Of a stretch of DNA of 63,568 nucleotides, positions 8,100-16,799 are shown in pieces. The notes below the pieces were generated by a model. It ran no database searches. It was not told the origin of the DNA and saw only the letters and a list, made by a program, of their open reading frames with translations. Each line of letters opens with the position of its first letter. The first letter of the stretch is position 1. The DNA is taken from contig NZ_GL622296.1 of NCBI RefSeq assembly GCF_000185385.1, positions 1,482,671 to 1,546,238 on the forward strand, given 5' to 3'. This stretch comes from Lachnoanaerobaculum saburreum DSM 3986. Its GTDB lineage: Bacteria; Bacillota; Clostridia; Lachnospirales; Lachnospiraceae. The position numbers and the translations under genes were made by a program.

Positions 8100-8198
8100 A
8101 TGGATGATACAACAGTTAAAATATCATTATTAGTGAATCTGTCCTATGCAAATTTAATAGAAAACAGAGAAATAATAAGACAAATTCAGAATGTTTAG
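8100..8198 (+). pseudogene. Second copy of the small coupled ORF
   Basis: This 32-codon frame reads MDDTTVKISLLVNLSYANLI and ends in TAG at the same codon as the copy at 1562. Several differences from that copy change residues, yet the frame length is unchanged. Beyond the TAG this copy is frameshifted, unlike the first. Either the short peptide is kept for a reason, or both descend from one copy that already carried the TAG. Confidence 0.4.
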
Positions 8199-8329
8199 AA
8201 TTATAGTGTTAGAGGGAAGAGCAAAACATTGTATATGTACGGATTTAATCTTTTAAAGGAGGACAGGCAAAATTCTAATCTTAATAAGATTTGAATATAT
8301 TTTTTGCAAAATAAAACCATAAAAAGAGG

Positions 8330-8580
8330 CAGTCAGGCAATACAAAGCTATGTATGGGACTTTAATGTTGCATATATGGAAGTAGGGATAGCATCGGGTA
8401 ATCAGAAGAATATTAACTGAAAGAATGTATTAGTAGATACAGCATCAGGACTTGCAGTAGGAGCAATAGCAGGTAAAAAAAACAAAACAGTAATCTTTCA
8501 GATGAAGAACTGAAAGATAAGTTTAAAAAACATATAAATTCAGCTACTAAAAAGAGCAAATGCTTTACAGAATGGGAGAA
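8330..8580 (+). pseudogene. RHS C-terminal region with toxin tail B (copy 2), frameshifted
   Basis: The sequence reads RGSQAIQSYVWDFNVAYME, VGIASGNQKNIN, a stop, KNVLVDTASGLAVGAIAG, and after a frameshift in the A-rich run near 8470 NSNLSDEELKDKFKKHINSA and KKSKCFTEWEKF. It ends within the ribosome binding site of the next gene. The layout (hydrophobic Gly/Ala segment, charged helix, Cys-Phe-x-Glu) matches 5015-5242. Positions 8230-8330 hold no recognisable gene. Confidence 0.5.
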
Positions 8581-8584
8581 ATTT

Positions 8585-8953
8585 ATGCCGGATATATTGA
8601 CTTTATTATTAGGGACTTTTGCATTGTATATATTACTTTATGGGGGTTGTTGGAGTATAGATAAAACAGATATAGAAAAACATAATAGAAAGATAAAGCT
8701 TAATAAGTATACAAATATATTATTTTTTTTGTGGTCAAGGAATGAGAAAGTATATTGGTTAGTATATATACTTATAATTAGTGAAAGTATAGTATTTATA
8801 TTATTGTGGATATTATATATAACTAATATAGAGCATATTTTTAAAATATTATTCAAAATGTATATATATATTTTTTTAGTAGGAGGACTTATTCTTTTAA
8901 TAAAGGTTTTAAAAAAAAGAGTGAAAGATTTTATAAGTGGTAAGAACAGATAA
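8585..8953 (+). CDS. 122-aa membrane protein, copy 3 (possible immunity protein)
   Basis: The 122-aa product has the same three hydrophobic segments and the conserved SIDKTDIEKHNRKIKLNKYT loop as the copy at 5258. GGGAG at 8574-8578, six bases before the ATG, supports the start. The RBS lies inside the codons of toxin tail B, so the two reading frames are effectively overlapping, as expected for a toxin-immunity pair. The function remains unproven. Beyond the stop, the homology with the window start continues for about 23 bases. Confidence 0.7.
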   Translation: MPDILTLLLGTFALYILLYGGCWSIDKTDIEKHNRKIKLNKYTNILFFLWSRNEKVYWLVYILIISESIVFILLWILYITNIEHIFKILFKMYIYIFLVGGLILLIKVLKKRVKDFISGKNR

Positions 8954-8988
8954 ACCTAAGGATAATGTAGTAAAATGATGGAGTACTT

Positions 8989-9232
8989 ATGAAGAAAAGA
9001 ACAATGAAATTATTTTTTTTATTATTTTCATAATGTGCGTAGTTTGTCTGTACAAGGTATATATCAACTATAAGATGATAAAAGAAATAATAAAGCAGCC
9101 GCCTATAGTGTTTTCAGCACGATTTAAAGATGGAGATAAAGGCACTTTTAAATATGATATACAGACAAAAAAGCTGAAAAAATTTCGGATTATGCTTTTC
9201 AAGAATTATAATATAGTAATGATCATGAAAAG
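8989..9232 (+). pseudogene. Beta-propeller gene 5' fragment (copy 5)
   Basis: The start codon and about 80 codons match paralogue 2 (3941-4186). A base missing in the T run near 9014 and another near 9168 break the frame, and the homology stops near 9233. A downstream frame (9033-9317) is open only because of the frameshift. Here no tail A relic precedes; the fragment follows the 122-aa gene directly. This is the last piece of the toxin island before rarA. Confidence 0.75.
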
Positions 9233-9287
9233 TAGGGATAAAAATATAAAACATTTATACATCACCGCTGTGATTATAATAATATAT

Positions 9288-9315
9288 TTGACAAATAAAA
9301 AAAATGTGGTAGAGT
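9288..9315 (+). promoter_or_regulatory. Predicted promoter for rarA-rho
   Basis: TTGACA at 9288-9293 is followed after 16 bases by TAGAGT at 9310-9315, with a TG one base upstream of the -10 (extended -10). It lies 28 bases before the rarA start. Confidence 0.45.
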
Positions 9316-9342
9316 AAAGATAATAACCTGCATGGAGAAAGT

Positions 9343-10665
9343 ATGGACTTATTTGATTATATGAAAGAAGTTAATGAAAAGGACAGTGCCCCGTTAGCTT
9401 CAAGGTTAAGACCTGATTCTTTGGATATGGTAGTAGGGCAGGAACATATTTTAGGCAAAGATAAATTCTTATATAGAGCGATAAAGGCTGATAAACTGAG
9501 TTCAATTATATTCTTTGGTCCTCCGGGATGTGGAAAAACAACGATAGCAAAGGTCATTGCAAATACCACCAAGTCAAATTTTAAGCAAATCAATGCTACC
9601 ACAGCCGGGAAAAAAGAGATGGAAGAGGCGATTTCAGAAGCCAAAATATCAATTTCAATGTATAAGAAAAAAACGATTTTGTTTATTGATGAAATTCATA
9701 GATTTAATAAATCTCAACAAGACTACTTGTTACCCTTTGTAGAAGACGGTACAATAATACTCATCGGTGCAACTACAGAAAATCCGTTTTTTGAAGTAAA
9801 TAAGGCTCTGATTTCAAGGTCGAGAGTATTGGAACTAAAGCCGATTTCATATAATGACATAGAATCCATTTTAAATAAGGCAATAAAAGATAAAGAGAGA
9901 GGAATGGGAAAGTATGAGTTAGATATTTCCGAAGAAGCTATAGAATTTATTTCTAAAAATGCAGACGGTGATGCAAGAAATGCATTGAATGCTTTAGAAT
10001 TAGCAATTCTTACGACTGATATTTCAGCAGACGGTAAAATTCATATAGATATAAATATTATCAGTGAATGTATTCAAAAAAAAGTATTAAAATATGATAA
10101 GGACGGAAACGGTCATTATGATATTGTTTCCGCTTTTATAAAGAGTATGAGAGGCTCGGATCCGGATGCGACAATGTACTATTTAGCAAAAATGCTCTAT
10201 GCGGGGGAAGATATAAAGTTTATTGCCAGAAGAATAGTCATATGTGCTGCTGAGGATGTGGGATTGGCGGATGCAAATGCATTATGCGTTGCGACCAATG
10301 CTTTCTTGGCAGTAGAAAGAGTTGGAATGCCTGAGGCAAGAATTATTTTGGCAGAGGCGGCAAACTATATTGCCGGCGCACCGAAGTCAAATGCCTCCTA
10401 CTTAGCTATAAATTCGGCACTAAAATTTGTAAAAGAAAATGTTGATTATGAGGTGCCGAAACATATAAGAAATGTAAACTATGAAGGTGAAAGAGATATA
10501 GGGATAGGAGTGGGGTACAAGTATGCCCATGACTATCAAAATCATTATGTAAAACAGCAATATTTACCGGATGAAATAAAAGATACTGTCTTTTTAAATC
10601 TGACAGATATAGGATTTGAAAAAAACATCAAAGAATATTTAGAAAAAATAAAAAAAGAAAGTTGA
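9343..10665 (+). CDS. rarA: Replication-associated recombination protein A (AAA+ ATPase)
   Basis: This 440-aa AAA+ ATPase of the MgsA/RarA/WRNIP1 family acts at stalled replication forks and with single-strand binding protein. Walker A is GPPGCGKT at about 59-66, Walker B ILFIDE at about 112-117, sensor 1 GATTEN at about 142-147 and the arginine-finger region SRSR at 158-161. The C-terminal half (about 220-440) has the RarA oligomerisation domain, including YHKGS-like spacing replaced by GHYDIVSAFIKSMRGSDPDA, which is diagnostic for the family. The length is normal. GGAGAAA precedes the ATG. It is followed at once by rho, so the two are probably cotranscribed. Confidence 0.93.
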   Translation: MDLFDYMKEVNEKDSAPLASRLRPDSLDMVVGQEHILGKDKFLYRAIKADKLSSIIFFGPPGCGKTTIAKVIANTTKSNFKQINATTAGKKEMEEAISEAKISISMYKKKTILFIDEIHRFNKSQQDYLLPFVEDGTIILIGATTENPFFEVNKALISRSRVLELKPISYNDIESILNKAIKDKERGMGKYELDISEEAIEFISKNADGDARNALNALELAILTTDISADGKIHIDINIISECIQKKVLKYDKDGNGHYDIVSAFIKSMRGSDPDATMYYLAKMLYAGEDIKFIARRIVICAAEDVGLADANALCVATNAFLAVERVGMPEARIILAEAANYIAGAPKSNASYLAINSALKFVKENVDYEVPKHIRNVNYEGERDIGIGVGYKYAHDYQNHYVKQQYLPDEIKDTVFLNLTDIGFEKNIKEYLEKIKKES

Positions 10666-10670
10666 CAATT

Positions 10671-12410
10671 ATGAAGGAGAAGTTACAAACTTTATCATTA
10701 GTACAGTTAAAGGAAATTGCAAGAGAACAGGGATTTAAGGGTGTTAGCAATTTAAACAAGGCAAATATAATAGATTTATTAGTAGAGTTTTCTGAAAACC
10801 AGAATAAACCTGCAGCAAAAAACGAAGGAGGTTCATCTGAAGTGGTAAACAGGGAGAATTCTTATCAGAGAGATAATTATCAGAACCAGAACAATTACTC
10901 AAACCAAAACAACTATTCCGGCCAAAATAATTATTTAAATCAAAATAGTTATTCAAACCAGAACAGGAATACATACCACAGTATACAGAGAAATAATGTT
11001 ATGAATCAGAACAGAGCAACAGGATATAACAATTCGTATCAGCAAAGATACAATAATCAGCCCGGTAATAATCAGGGAAATACACCTAATTATTACAACA
11101 ATCAGAATCAGTATGGTAATCAGTATTCAAATCAATACCAAAATCAGTATAACGGCAATCAGTATCAGAATCAGTACTCAAACCAGCAGGGCTATAGAAA
11201 TGATTACTATGATTCACAGTATGGCAGATATCAAAGAGACAGGGACTACAGTACAGACTTAAGAGATCTTGACTCAGGTGAGGTGGCAGAGGGAATACTT
11301 GAAATTATGCCTGACGGTTTCGGCTTTATCAGATGTGAAAACTTTTTACCGGGTGACAATGACGTATATGTTGCACCTACACAGATAAAGAAATTCGGGC
11401 TGAGAACCGGAGATGTCGTATCGGGAGTGAAGAAGATAAGAACCGCTACAGAGAAGTTTGCGGCATTGTTATATATCAATACAGTAAACTCGGTATCACC
11501 TGAGGAACTGGAAAACAGACCGAATTTTGAGGATTTCACACCTGTATTTCCTGATGAAAGAATACATCTTGCAACTAATGAAACGACCTCTAAGGCTATG
11601 AGAATAGTGGACTTACTCTCACCGATAGGTAAGGGACAAAGAGGTATGATAGTTGCACAGCCAAAGGCAGGAAAGACCACTCTTTTGAAGGAGATAGCAA
11701 AGTCTGTTATAGTCAATGAGAAGGATATGCATCTTATTATTCTGCTTATTGATGAGAGACCTGAAGAGGTTACAGATATTAAGGAAGCGATAGTAGGTGA
11801 TAATGTGGAGGTTATATATTCTACATTTGATGAGGTACCTGAAAGACATAAGAGGGTATCTGAGATGGTTATAGAAAGAGCAAAGAGACTTGTAGAGCAG
11901 GGTAAAGATGTAATGATACTTCTTGATTCTATTACAAGACTTGCAAGAGCCTATAATCTTACGGTTGCACCGAGCGGAAGGACACTTTCAGGCGGTCTTG
12001 ATCCTGCCGCGCTTCATATGCCGAAACGATTCTTTGGAGCTGCCAGAAATATCAGAGAGGGCGGAAGCCTTACAATACTTGCTACAGCGCTGGTTGATAC
12101 AGGCAGCAGAATGGATGATGTAGTCTTTGAAGAGTTTAAGGGTACAGGAAATATGGAAATTGTACTTAACAGGAAGCTTTCTGAAAAGAGAATATTCCCG
12201 GCAATAGATGTACTTAAGAGTTCTACAAGAAGAGATGATTTACTTCTTAGTGAGAGAGAGGCTTTGGCTGTAAACGCAATGAGAAAAGCTACCGAAAATA
12301 TGAAACCGGAAGACAGTACGGAGCGTATTATACAAAAGTTTGATTCCACAGAAAATAATGAAGAACTTGTTGAAGATGTTATTGCACATATGGAAGATTA
12401 CGAAGGTTAA
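10671..12410 (+). CDS. rho: Transcription termination factor Rho with Asn/Gln/Tyr-rich insertion
   Basis: The 579-aa product is the hexameric RNA-dependent ATPase that ends untranslated transcripts. The N-terminal Rho_N helix domain (about 1-45, [15 protein letters not shown]) is followed by a long low-complexity insertion (about 62-190) of Asn, Gln, Tyr and Ser. Then come the OB-fold RNA-binding domain (about 205-275, [14 protein letters not shown]) and the ATPase (Walker [46 protein letters not shown]). I chose the ATG at 10671, five bases after the rarA stop; a TTG at 10662 would overlap it. Rho of Clostridium botulinum carries a similar insertion reported to behave as a prion. Typical Rho without insertion has about 420 aa. 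Confidence 0.95.
   Translation: MKEKLQTLSLVQLKEIAREQGFKGVSNLNKANIIDLLVEFSENQNKPAAKNEGGSSEVVNRENSYQRDNYQNQNNYSNQNNYSGQNNYLNQNSYSNQNRNTYHSIQRNNVMNQNRATGYNNSYQQRYNNQPGNNQGNTPNYYNNQNQYGNQYSNQYQNQYNGNQYQNQYSNQQGYRNDYYDSQYGRYQRDRDYSTDLRDLDSGEVAEGILEIMPDGFGFIRCENFLPGDNDVYVAPTQIKKFGLRTGDVVSGVKKIRTATEKFAALLYINTVNSVSPEELENRPNFEDFTPVFPDERIHLATNETTSKAMRIVDLLSPIGKGQRGMIVAQPKAGKTTLLKEIAKSVIVNEKDMHLIILLIDERPEEVTDIKEAIVGDNVEVIYSTFDEVPERHKRVSEMVIERAKRLVEQGKDVMILLDSITRLARAYNLTVAPSGRTLSGGLDPAALHMPKRFFGAARNIREGGSLTILATALVDTGSRMDDVVFEEFKGTGNMEIVLNRKLSEKRIFPAIDVLKSSTRRDDLLLSEREALAVNAMRKATENMKPEDSTERIIQKFDSTENNEELVEDVIAHMEDYEG
10850..11240 (+). repeat. Low-complexity coding repeat in rho (prion-like domain)
   Basis: Degenerate units such as [25 protein letters not shown] recur over roughly 125 codons, with AAYCAR-type codons repeated in irregular order. 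There are few hydrophobic residues and few charges. Slippage or recombination within the tract could change its length. Confidence 0.85.
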
Positions 12411-12424
12411 GATATAGATTTTAT

Positions 12425-12459
12425 GTAACAGTTTAGCATTGCTAGACTGTTACATTTTT
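12425..12459 (+). terminator. Intrinsic terminator / attenuator between rho and parE
   Basis: Arms GTAACAGTTTAGC (12425-12437) and GCTAGACTGTTAC (12441-12453) pair with one G-U, a 3-base loop, and are followed by A and five T. Only 16 bases separate the end of the T run from the next start codon, so it may attenuate rather than fully end transcription. Confidence 0.75.
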
Positions 12460-12475
12460 GTAAAAGAGAGGTTTT

Positions 12476-14389
12476 ATGCAGGACTATAATGCAGGCAGTA
12501 TTACAGTGCTTGAAGGGCTTGAAGCGGTTAGAGTAAGACCGGGAATGTATATTGGAGGTGTAGGTGTCAAGGGACTAAATCACCTTATATATGAAATCAT
12601 GGACAACTCTATTGATGAACATTTGGCAGGATATTGCAAAAATATATGGGTGACTTTGAATGCGGACGGTTCTTGTACTGTAAGGGATGACGGTAGAGGA
12701 ATACCTGTAGAAATGCATCAAAAGGGTGTTTCTGCGGAGAGAGTAGTGCTGTCTACACTACATGCGGGAGGAAAATTTGATAATGAATCATATAAGACCA
12801 GTGGCGGGCTACATGGGGTAGGCTCATCAGTGGTCAATGCATTGTCAAGCTTTTTGGATATAAAAATATATCGCGGCAGATATATACATCATGACAGATA
12901 TGAAAGGGGTGTACCTGTAATTGAGTTGAAAAAGGGGCTTTTGCCTACTGTAGGAAAGACAAAAGAAAGCGGTACAGAGATAACATTTTTGCCGGATGAT
13001 ACTATATTTGAGGTAACTAAATTTAGAGCCGACTGGCTAAAGTCAAGAATGCATGAGAGTGCATATCTGAATCCGGGGTTGATACTGCATTTTATAAACA
13101 AAAGGGAAAATGAGTATGAAGAAAAGATATACCATGAGCCTGAGGGTATAGTGGCATATGTAAAGGAGTTAAACAAGGGAAAAGAGGTGATGCATGCGCC
13201 AATATCATACAAGGGCGTATGTGATAATATTGAGGTCGAGGCGGCTATACAGTTTGTGGATGCTTTTGAAGAAAACATACTTGGGTTTTGTAACAATATA
13301 TTTACACAGGAGGGCGGAACACATATAGTCGGTTTTAAGACAAAGTTTACAGGGCTTATAAATACCTATGCCAGAGAACTTGGAATATTAAAGGATAAGG
13401 ACAGTAATTTTACGGGAGCGGATACCAGAAACGGTATGACTGCAATAGTAAGTATAAAGCATCCGGATCCGATGTTTGAAGGCCAGACAAAAACCAAGCT
13501 GGCTTCGGCGGATGCTACAAGAGCCGTGCTTACTGTGACCGGAGATGAACTTACAAGATACTTTGACAGAAATGTGGATGTGGTAAAGTCCATTATTTCC
13601 TGTGCGGAAAAGTCTGCAAAGATAAGAAAGGCTGAAGAGAGAGCAAAGACAAATATGCTCACAAAATCAAAGTTTTCTTTTGAGTCAAACGGTAAGCTTG
13701 CAAACTGTGAATCAAAAGATCCGAGCAAATGTGAGATATTCATTGTGGAGGGTGATTCGGCAGGAGGTTCGGCAAAGACTGCAAGAAACAGAAACTTTCA
13801 AGCTATCTTACCTATAAGAGGTAAGATTTTAAATGTAGAGAAGGCATCTATTGATAAGGTGCTTGCAAATGCCGAAATTAAGACCATGATAAATACCTTC
13901 GGTTGTGGATTTTCTGAAGGCTATGGCAATGATTTTGATATATCAAAGCTTCGCTATGACAAGATAATACTGATGACTGATGCAGATGTGGACGGAAGTC
14001 ATATTGATACACTGCTTTTGACCTTCTTATACAGGTTTATGCCCGAGCTTATATATGACGGTCATGTATATATTGCTATGCCGCCACTGTTTAAGGTAGT
14101 GCCGAAAAGAGGAGAGGGAGTGTATCTCTATGATGAAAAGGCACTTGAGGATTATAGAAAAAAGCATAAGGACAATTTTACTCTGCAAAGATATAAGGGT
14201 CTGGGCGAGATGGATGCGGAGCAACTCTGGGAGACTACACTTGACCCTGAAAGAAGAGTGCTGAAAAAAGTGGAGATAGAAGATGCAAGACTTGCAAGTG
14301 AGATAACCGAACTTCTGATGGGTTCTGATGTGACCCCAAGAAGGAATTTTATACATGAACATGCAAGAGAAGCTGTGATTGACGCATAG
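12476..14389 (+). CDS. parE: DNA topoisomerase IV/gyrase-type subunit B
   Basis: The 637-aa protein is a type II topoisomerase ATPase subunit. The GHKL domain has the catalytic Glu in IYEIMDNSIDE (E40), DDGRGIP at 71-77 and GGLHGVGSSVVNAL at 110-123. The TOPRIM domain shows FIVEGDSAGG (E425) and DADVDGSHI (D502, D504). The C-terminal RYKGLGEMDAEQLWETT motif and the shorter length fit the GyrB/ParE forms without the proteobacterial insert. GyrB and ParE cannot be separated reliably by eye; I favour ParE because its partner gene lacks a proper GyrA box. AGAGAGG precedes the ATG. parC follows after 8 bases. Confidence 0.85.
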   Translation: MQDYNAGSITVLEGLEAVRVRPGMYIGGVGVKGLNHLIYEIMDNSIDEHLAGYCKNIWVTLNADGSCTVRDDGRGIPVEMHQKGVSAERVVLSTLHAGGKFDNESYKTSGGLHGVGSSVVNALSSFLDIKIYRGRYIHHDRYERGVPVIELKKGLLPTVGKTKESGTEITFLPDDTIFEVTKFRADWLKSRMHESAYLNPGLILHFINKRENEYEEKIYHEPEGIVAYVKELNKGKEVMHAPISYKGVCDNIEVEAAIQFVDAFEENILGFCNNIFTQEGGTHIVGFKTKFTGLINTYARELGILKDKDSNFTGADTRNGMTAIVSIKHPDPMFEGQTKTKLASADATRAVLTVTGDELTRYFDRNVDVVKSIISCAEKSAKIRKAEERAKTNMLTKSKFSFESNGKLANCESKDPSKCEIFIVEGDSAGGSAKTARNRNFQAILPIRGKILNVEKASIDKVLANAEIKTMINTFGCGFSEGYGNDFDISKLRYDKIILMTDADVDGSHIDTLLLTFLYRFMPELIYDGHVYIAMPPLFKVVPKRGEGVYLYDEKALEDYRKKHKDNFTLQRYKGLGEMDAEQLWETTLDPERRVLKKVEIEDARLASEITELLMGSDVTPRRNFIHEHAREAVIDA

Positions 14390-14397
14390 GAGGAGAT

Positions 14398-16635
14398 ATG
14401 GCTGAGAAAATATTGCGAACGGAATATTCGGAAGAGATGCAAAAGTCTTATTTGGATTATTCTATGAGTGTTATCACTGCAAGGGCAATACCTGATGCCA
14501 GAGACGGACTGAAGCCTGTACAAAGAAGAGTTCTATATGATATGAGTGAACTTAAGATATTTAGTGACAGGCCGCATCGTAAGTCCGCCAGAATAGTCGG
14601 AGATACAATGGGTAAATATCACCCACATGGGGACAGCTCTATATATGAAACATTGGTAGTACTTAGTCAGGATTTCAAAAAAAGTATGGCTTTAATTGAC
14701 GGACATGGAAACTTCGGCTCTATTGAGGGAGACGGTGCGGCGGCTATGAGATATACTGAGGCAAAGCTTGCAAGGTTTGCTGAAGAAGTATACTTAAAGG
14801 ATCTTGATAAGACTGTAGAGTTTGTTTCAAACTATGATGAGACTGAAAAAGAGCCGGAGGTATTGCCTGTTAGAGTGCCGAATCTTTTAATAAACGGTGC
14901 GGAGGGTATTGCTGTCGGAATGTCCACATCCATACCTACTCACAATCTGTCTGAAGTATGTGACACATGTATTGCCTATATAAAAAACAGGGATATTGAC
15001 ACCGAAAAGTTGCTTGAGATCTTGCATGGGCCTGATTTTCCTACAGGAGGTATCATTGCCAATAAAAGGGATTTATTAGATATTTACAGTACCGGCAACG
15101 GTAAGCTAAAACTTAGAGGTAAAATAGAAGTAGAACTTGGAAGAAGAAAGAGTGACAAGGATAAGCTCATAATTTCCGAGATTCCATATACAATGATTGG
15201 CACAGGAATAAATAAACTTTTGGTAGATGTAGCAAATCTTGTGGAGACTAAGAAGCTTAGTGATGTGGTGGATATCAGCAATCAATCGGATAAGAACGGT
15301 ACCAGAATAGTTCTGGAGTTGAAAAAGGATGCCGATATTGAAAAAATAAAAAATATTCTTTATAAAAAGACTAAACTTGAAGATACATTCGGTGTAAATA
15401 TGCTGGCTATAGTTGAGGGCAGACCTGAGATACTCTCGTTGAGAGATATTTTAAAGAATTATATTGAATTCCAGTATAAGATTACTACAAAGAAGTACAA
15501 TATACTTCTTAATAAGGAGCTTGAAAAAAAGGAAATTCAAGAAGGACTTATCCGGGCGGTAGATGTAATAGATCTGATAATTGCGATACTGCGCGGTTCA
15601 AAGAATCTTGCTCAGGCAAAAAAATGTCTTACATCAGGTGATACTACAGGAATCACTTTTAAAGTAAAGTCACTTGAAAAAGATGCAAAGAAGCTCTCAT
15701 TTACTGACAAACAGGCACAGGCCGTCCTTGATATGAGACTTTATAAGCTTATAGGTCTGGAGATAGAAGCACTGTTAAAAGATAATGAGATTACTCTAAA
15801 GAATATAGCGGAATATAAGAATATCCTAAAAAATCACAAAAACATGGACAAACTCTTTATAAAGGATCTTGAAAAAATCAAAAAAGAGTTTGCCGTTCCA
15901 AGAAAGACTTATATAGAGGACGCAAAGGAAGCGGTATATGAGGAAGAAGTACTACCAAGTGAAGAAGTAATATTTGTGATGGACAGGTTCGGATACTGTA
16001 AGATTTTAGACAGGAATACTTTTGATAAGAATGCGGAGAATATAGAGACTGAGAATAAGTATGTATTTCCGGTAATGAATACCGACAGAATATGTATTTT
16101 TTCAAACAAGGGTATTTTATACAAACTTAAAGTAACAGACCTTCAGATTTCAAAACTTAAGGATAAAGGAACGCCTGTTGACAATCTGACAAAGTTTGAC
16201 AGCAGTAACGAGAATATACTTTTGGCTGTGAGTGAGGACAATATACAAGGCTCATATATTTTGATGATTACAAAAAAAGGGTATGTAAAGAAAGTATCAT
16301 TTGAGGAGTTTAAGACAAATAATAAACAGGTTGTATCAACGAAGTTGACAAATGATGATGTACTTGTCGGTGTAAATCTTTTGAGTGCAGGAATCAATAC
16401 AGATATATTTGTTGTAAGTGATGCAAACTATATACTTAGATTCGATATTTCAGAGGTGAATGAGTTTAAAAAGAACACCAGAGGTGAGAAGGCAATGACT
16501 CTTGGTTACAATGAGTTTGTAGAAAATATGTATCTCTTATCTGATACAGGTATTGCAGAGGTTAACGGAAAAGAAGTAAATCTTTTGAAAGTAAGGCAAA
16601 GTCACAAAGGATATAAAGGACAAAAAATCAAGTAG
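14398..16635 (+). CDS. parC: DNA topoisomerase IV/gyrase-type subunit A
   Basis: This 745-aa breakage-reunion subunit has QRRVLYDM at 42-49, the HPHGDSSIYETLV drug-target region at 75-87 and the catalytic tyrosine Y119 in AAMRYTEAKL. Ser80 and Glu84, the positions altered in quinolone-resistant ParC, are the usual sensitive residues. The C-terminal beta-pinwheel is present but shortened. Where a GyrA box would be expected, the sequence reads NTRGEKA, missing the usual Q-R-R-G-G core, which argues for ParC over GyrA. AGGAGGAGAT precedes the ATG. With parE it forms the heterotetramer that decatenates chromosomes. Confidence 0.85.
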   Translation: MAEKILRTEYSEEMQKSYLDYSMSVITARAIPDARDGLKPVQRRVLYDMSELKIFSDRPHRKSARIVGDTMGKYHPHGDSSIYETLVVLSQDFKKSMALIDGHGNFGSIEGDGAAAMRYTEAKLARFAEEVYLKDLDKTVEFVSNYDETEKEPEVLPVRVPNLLINGAEGIAVGMSTSIPTHNLSEVCDTCIAYIKNRDIDTEKLLEILHGPDFPTGGIIANKRDLLDIYSTGNGKLKLRGKIEVELGRRKSDKDKLIISEIPYTMIGTGINKLLVDVANLVETKKLSDVVDISNQSDKNGTRIVLELKKDADIEKIKNILYKKTKLEDTFGVNMLAIVEGRPEILSLRDILKNYIEFQYKITTKKYNILLNKELEKKEIQEGLIRAVDVIDLIIAILRGSKNLAQAKKCLTSGDTTGITFKVKSLEKDAKKLSFTDKQAQAVLDMRLYKLIGLEIEALLKDNEITLKNIAEYKNILKNHKNMDKLFIKDLEKIKKEFAVPRKTYIEDAKEAVYEEEVLPSEEVIFVMDRFGYCKILDRNTFDKNAENIETENKYVFPVMNTDRICIFSNKGILYKLKVTDLQISKLKDKGTPVDNLTKFDSSNENILLAVSEDNIQGSYILMITKKGYVKKVSFEEFKTNNKQVVSTKLTNDDVLVGVNLLSAGINTDIFVVSDANYILRFDISEVNEFKKNTRGEKAMTLGYNEFVENMYLLSDTGIAEVNGKEVNLLKVRQSHKGYKGQKIK

Positions 16636-16700
16636 ACAATACATTATATGGCATATGTCTTTGAGAGGAGTACAAATGTGCGTGTATTGCGAAAAAGTGC

Positions 16701-16729
16701 TTGAAATATTATTCATGTTGTAATATGAT
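16701..16729 (+). promoter_or_regulatory. Predicted promoter for asd
   Basis: TTGAAA at 16701-16706 and TATGAT at 16724-16729 are separated by 17 bases. The leader to the asd start would be about 65 bases. No clear terminator was seen after parC. Confidence 0.6.
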
Positions 16730-16799
16730 TGCTTGCAGTTAAAAAAGTTGTTCAAAAGCCTTGAATTACTGTTATACAAAATAGATATGGAGAATTTTT

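Larger units (their letters stand above)
7871..8228 (+). repeat. Second copy of direct repeat 1332-1690
   Basis: See 1332-1690. The repeat includes the propeller 3' end, its stop, the two-base gap and the small ORF, and fades out near 8228. Confidence 0.85.

Noticed and set aside
1-9300. CRISPR array or insertion sequences as the source of repeats
   Set aside because: Repeats are long, coding and irregularly spaced; no short regular repeats with spacers, no transposase and no terminal inverted repeats were seen.
9033-9317. 94-codon plus-strand frame before rarA
   Set aside because: It is the frameshifted reading of the truncated propeller copy; its beginning is the middle of the paralogue's anchor segment.
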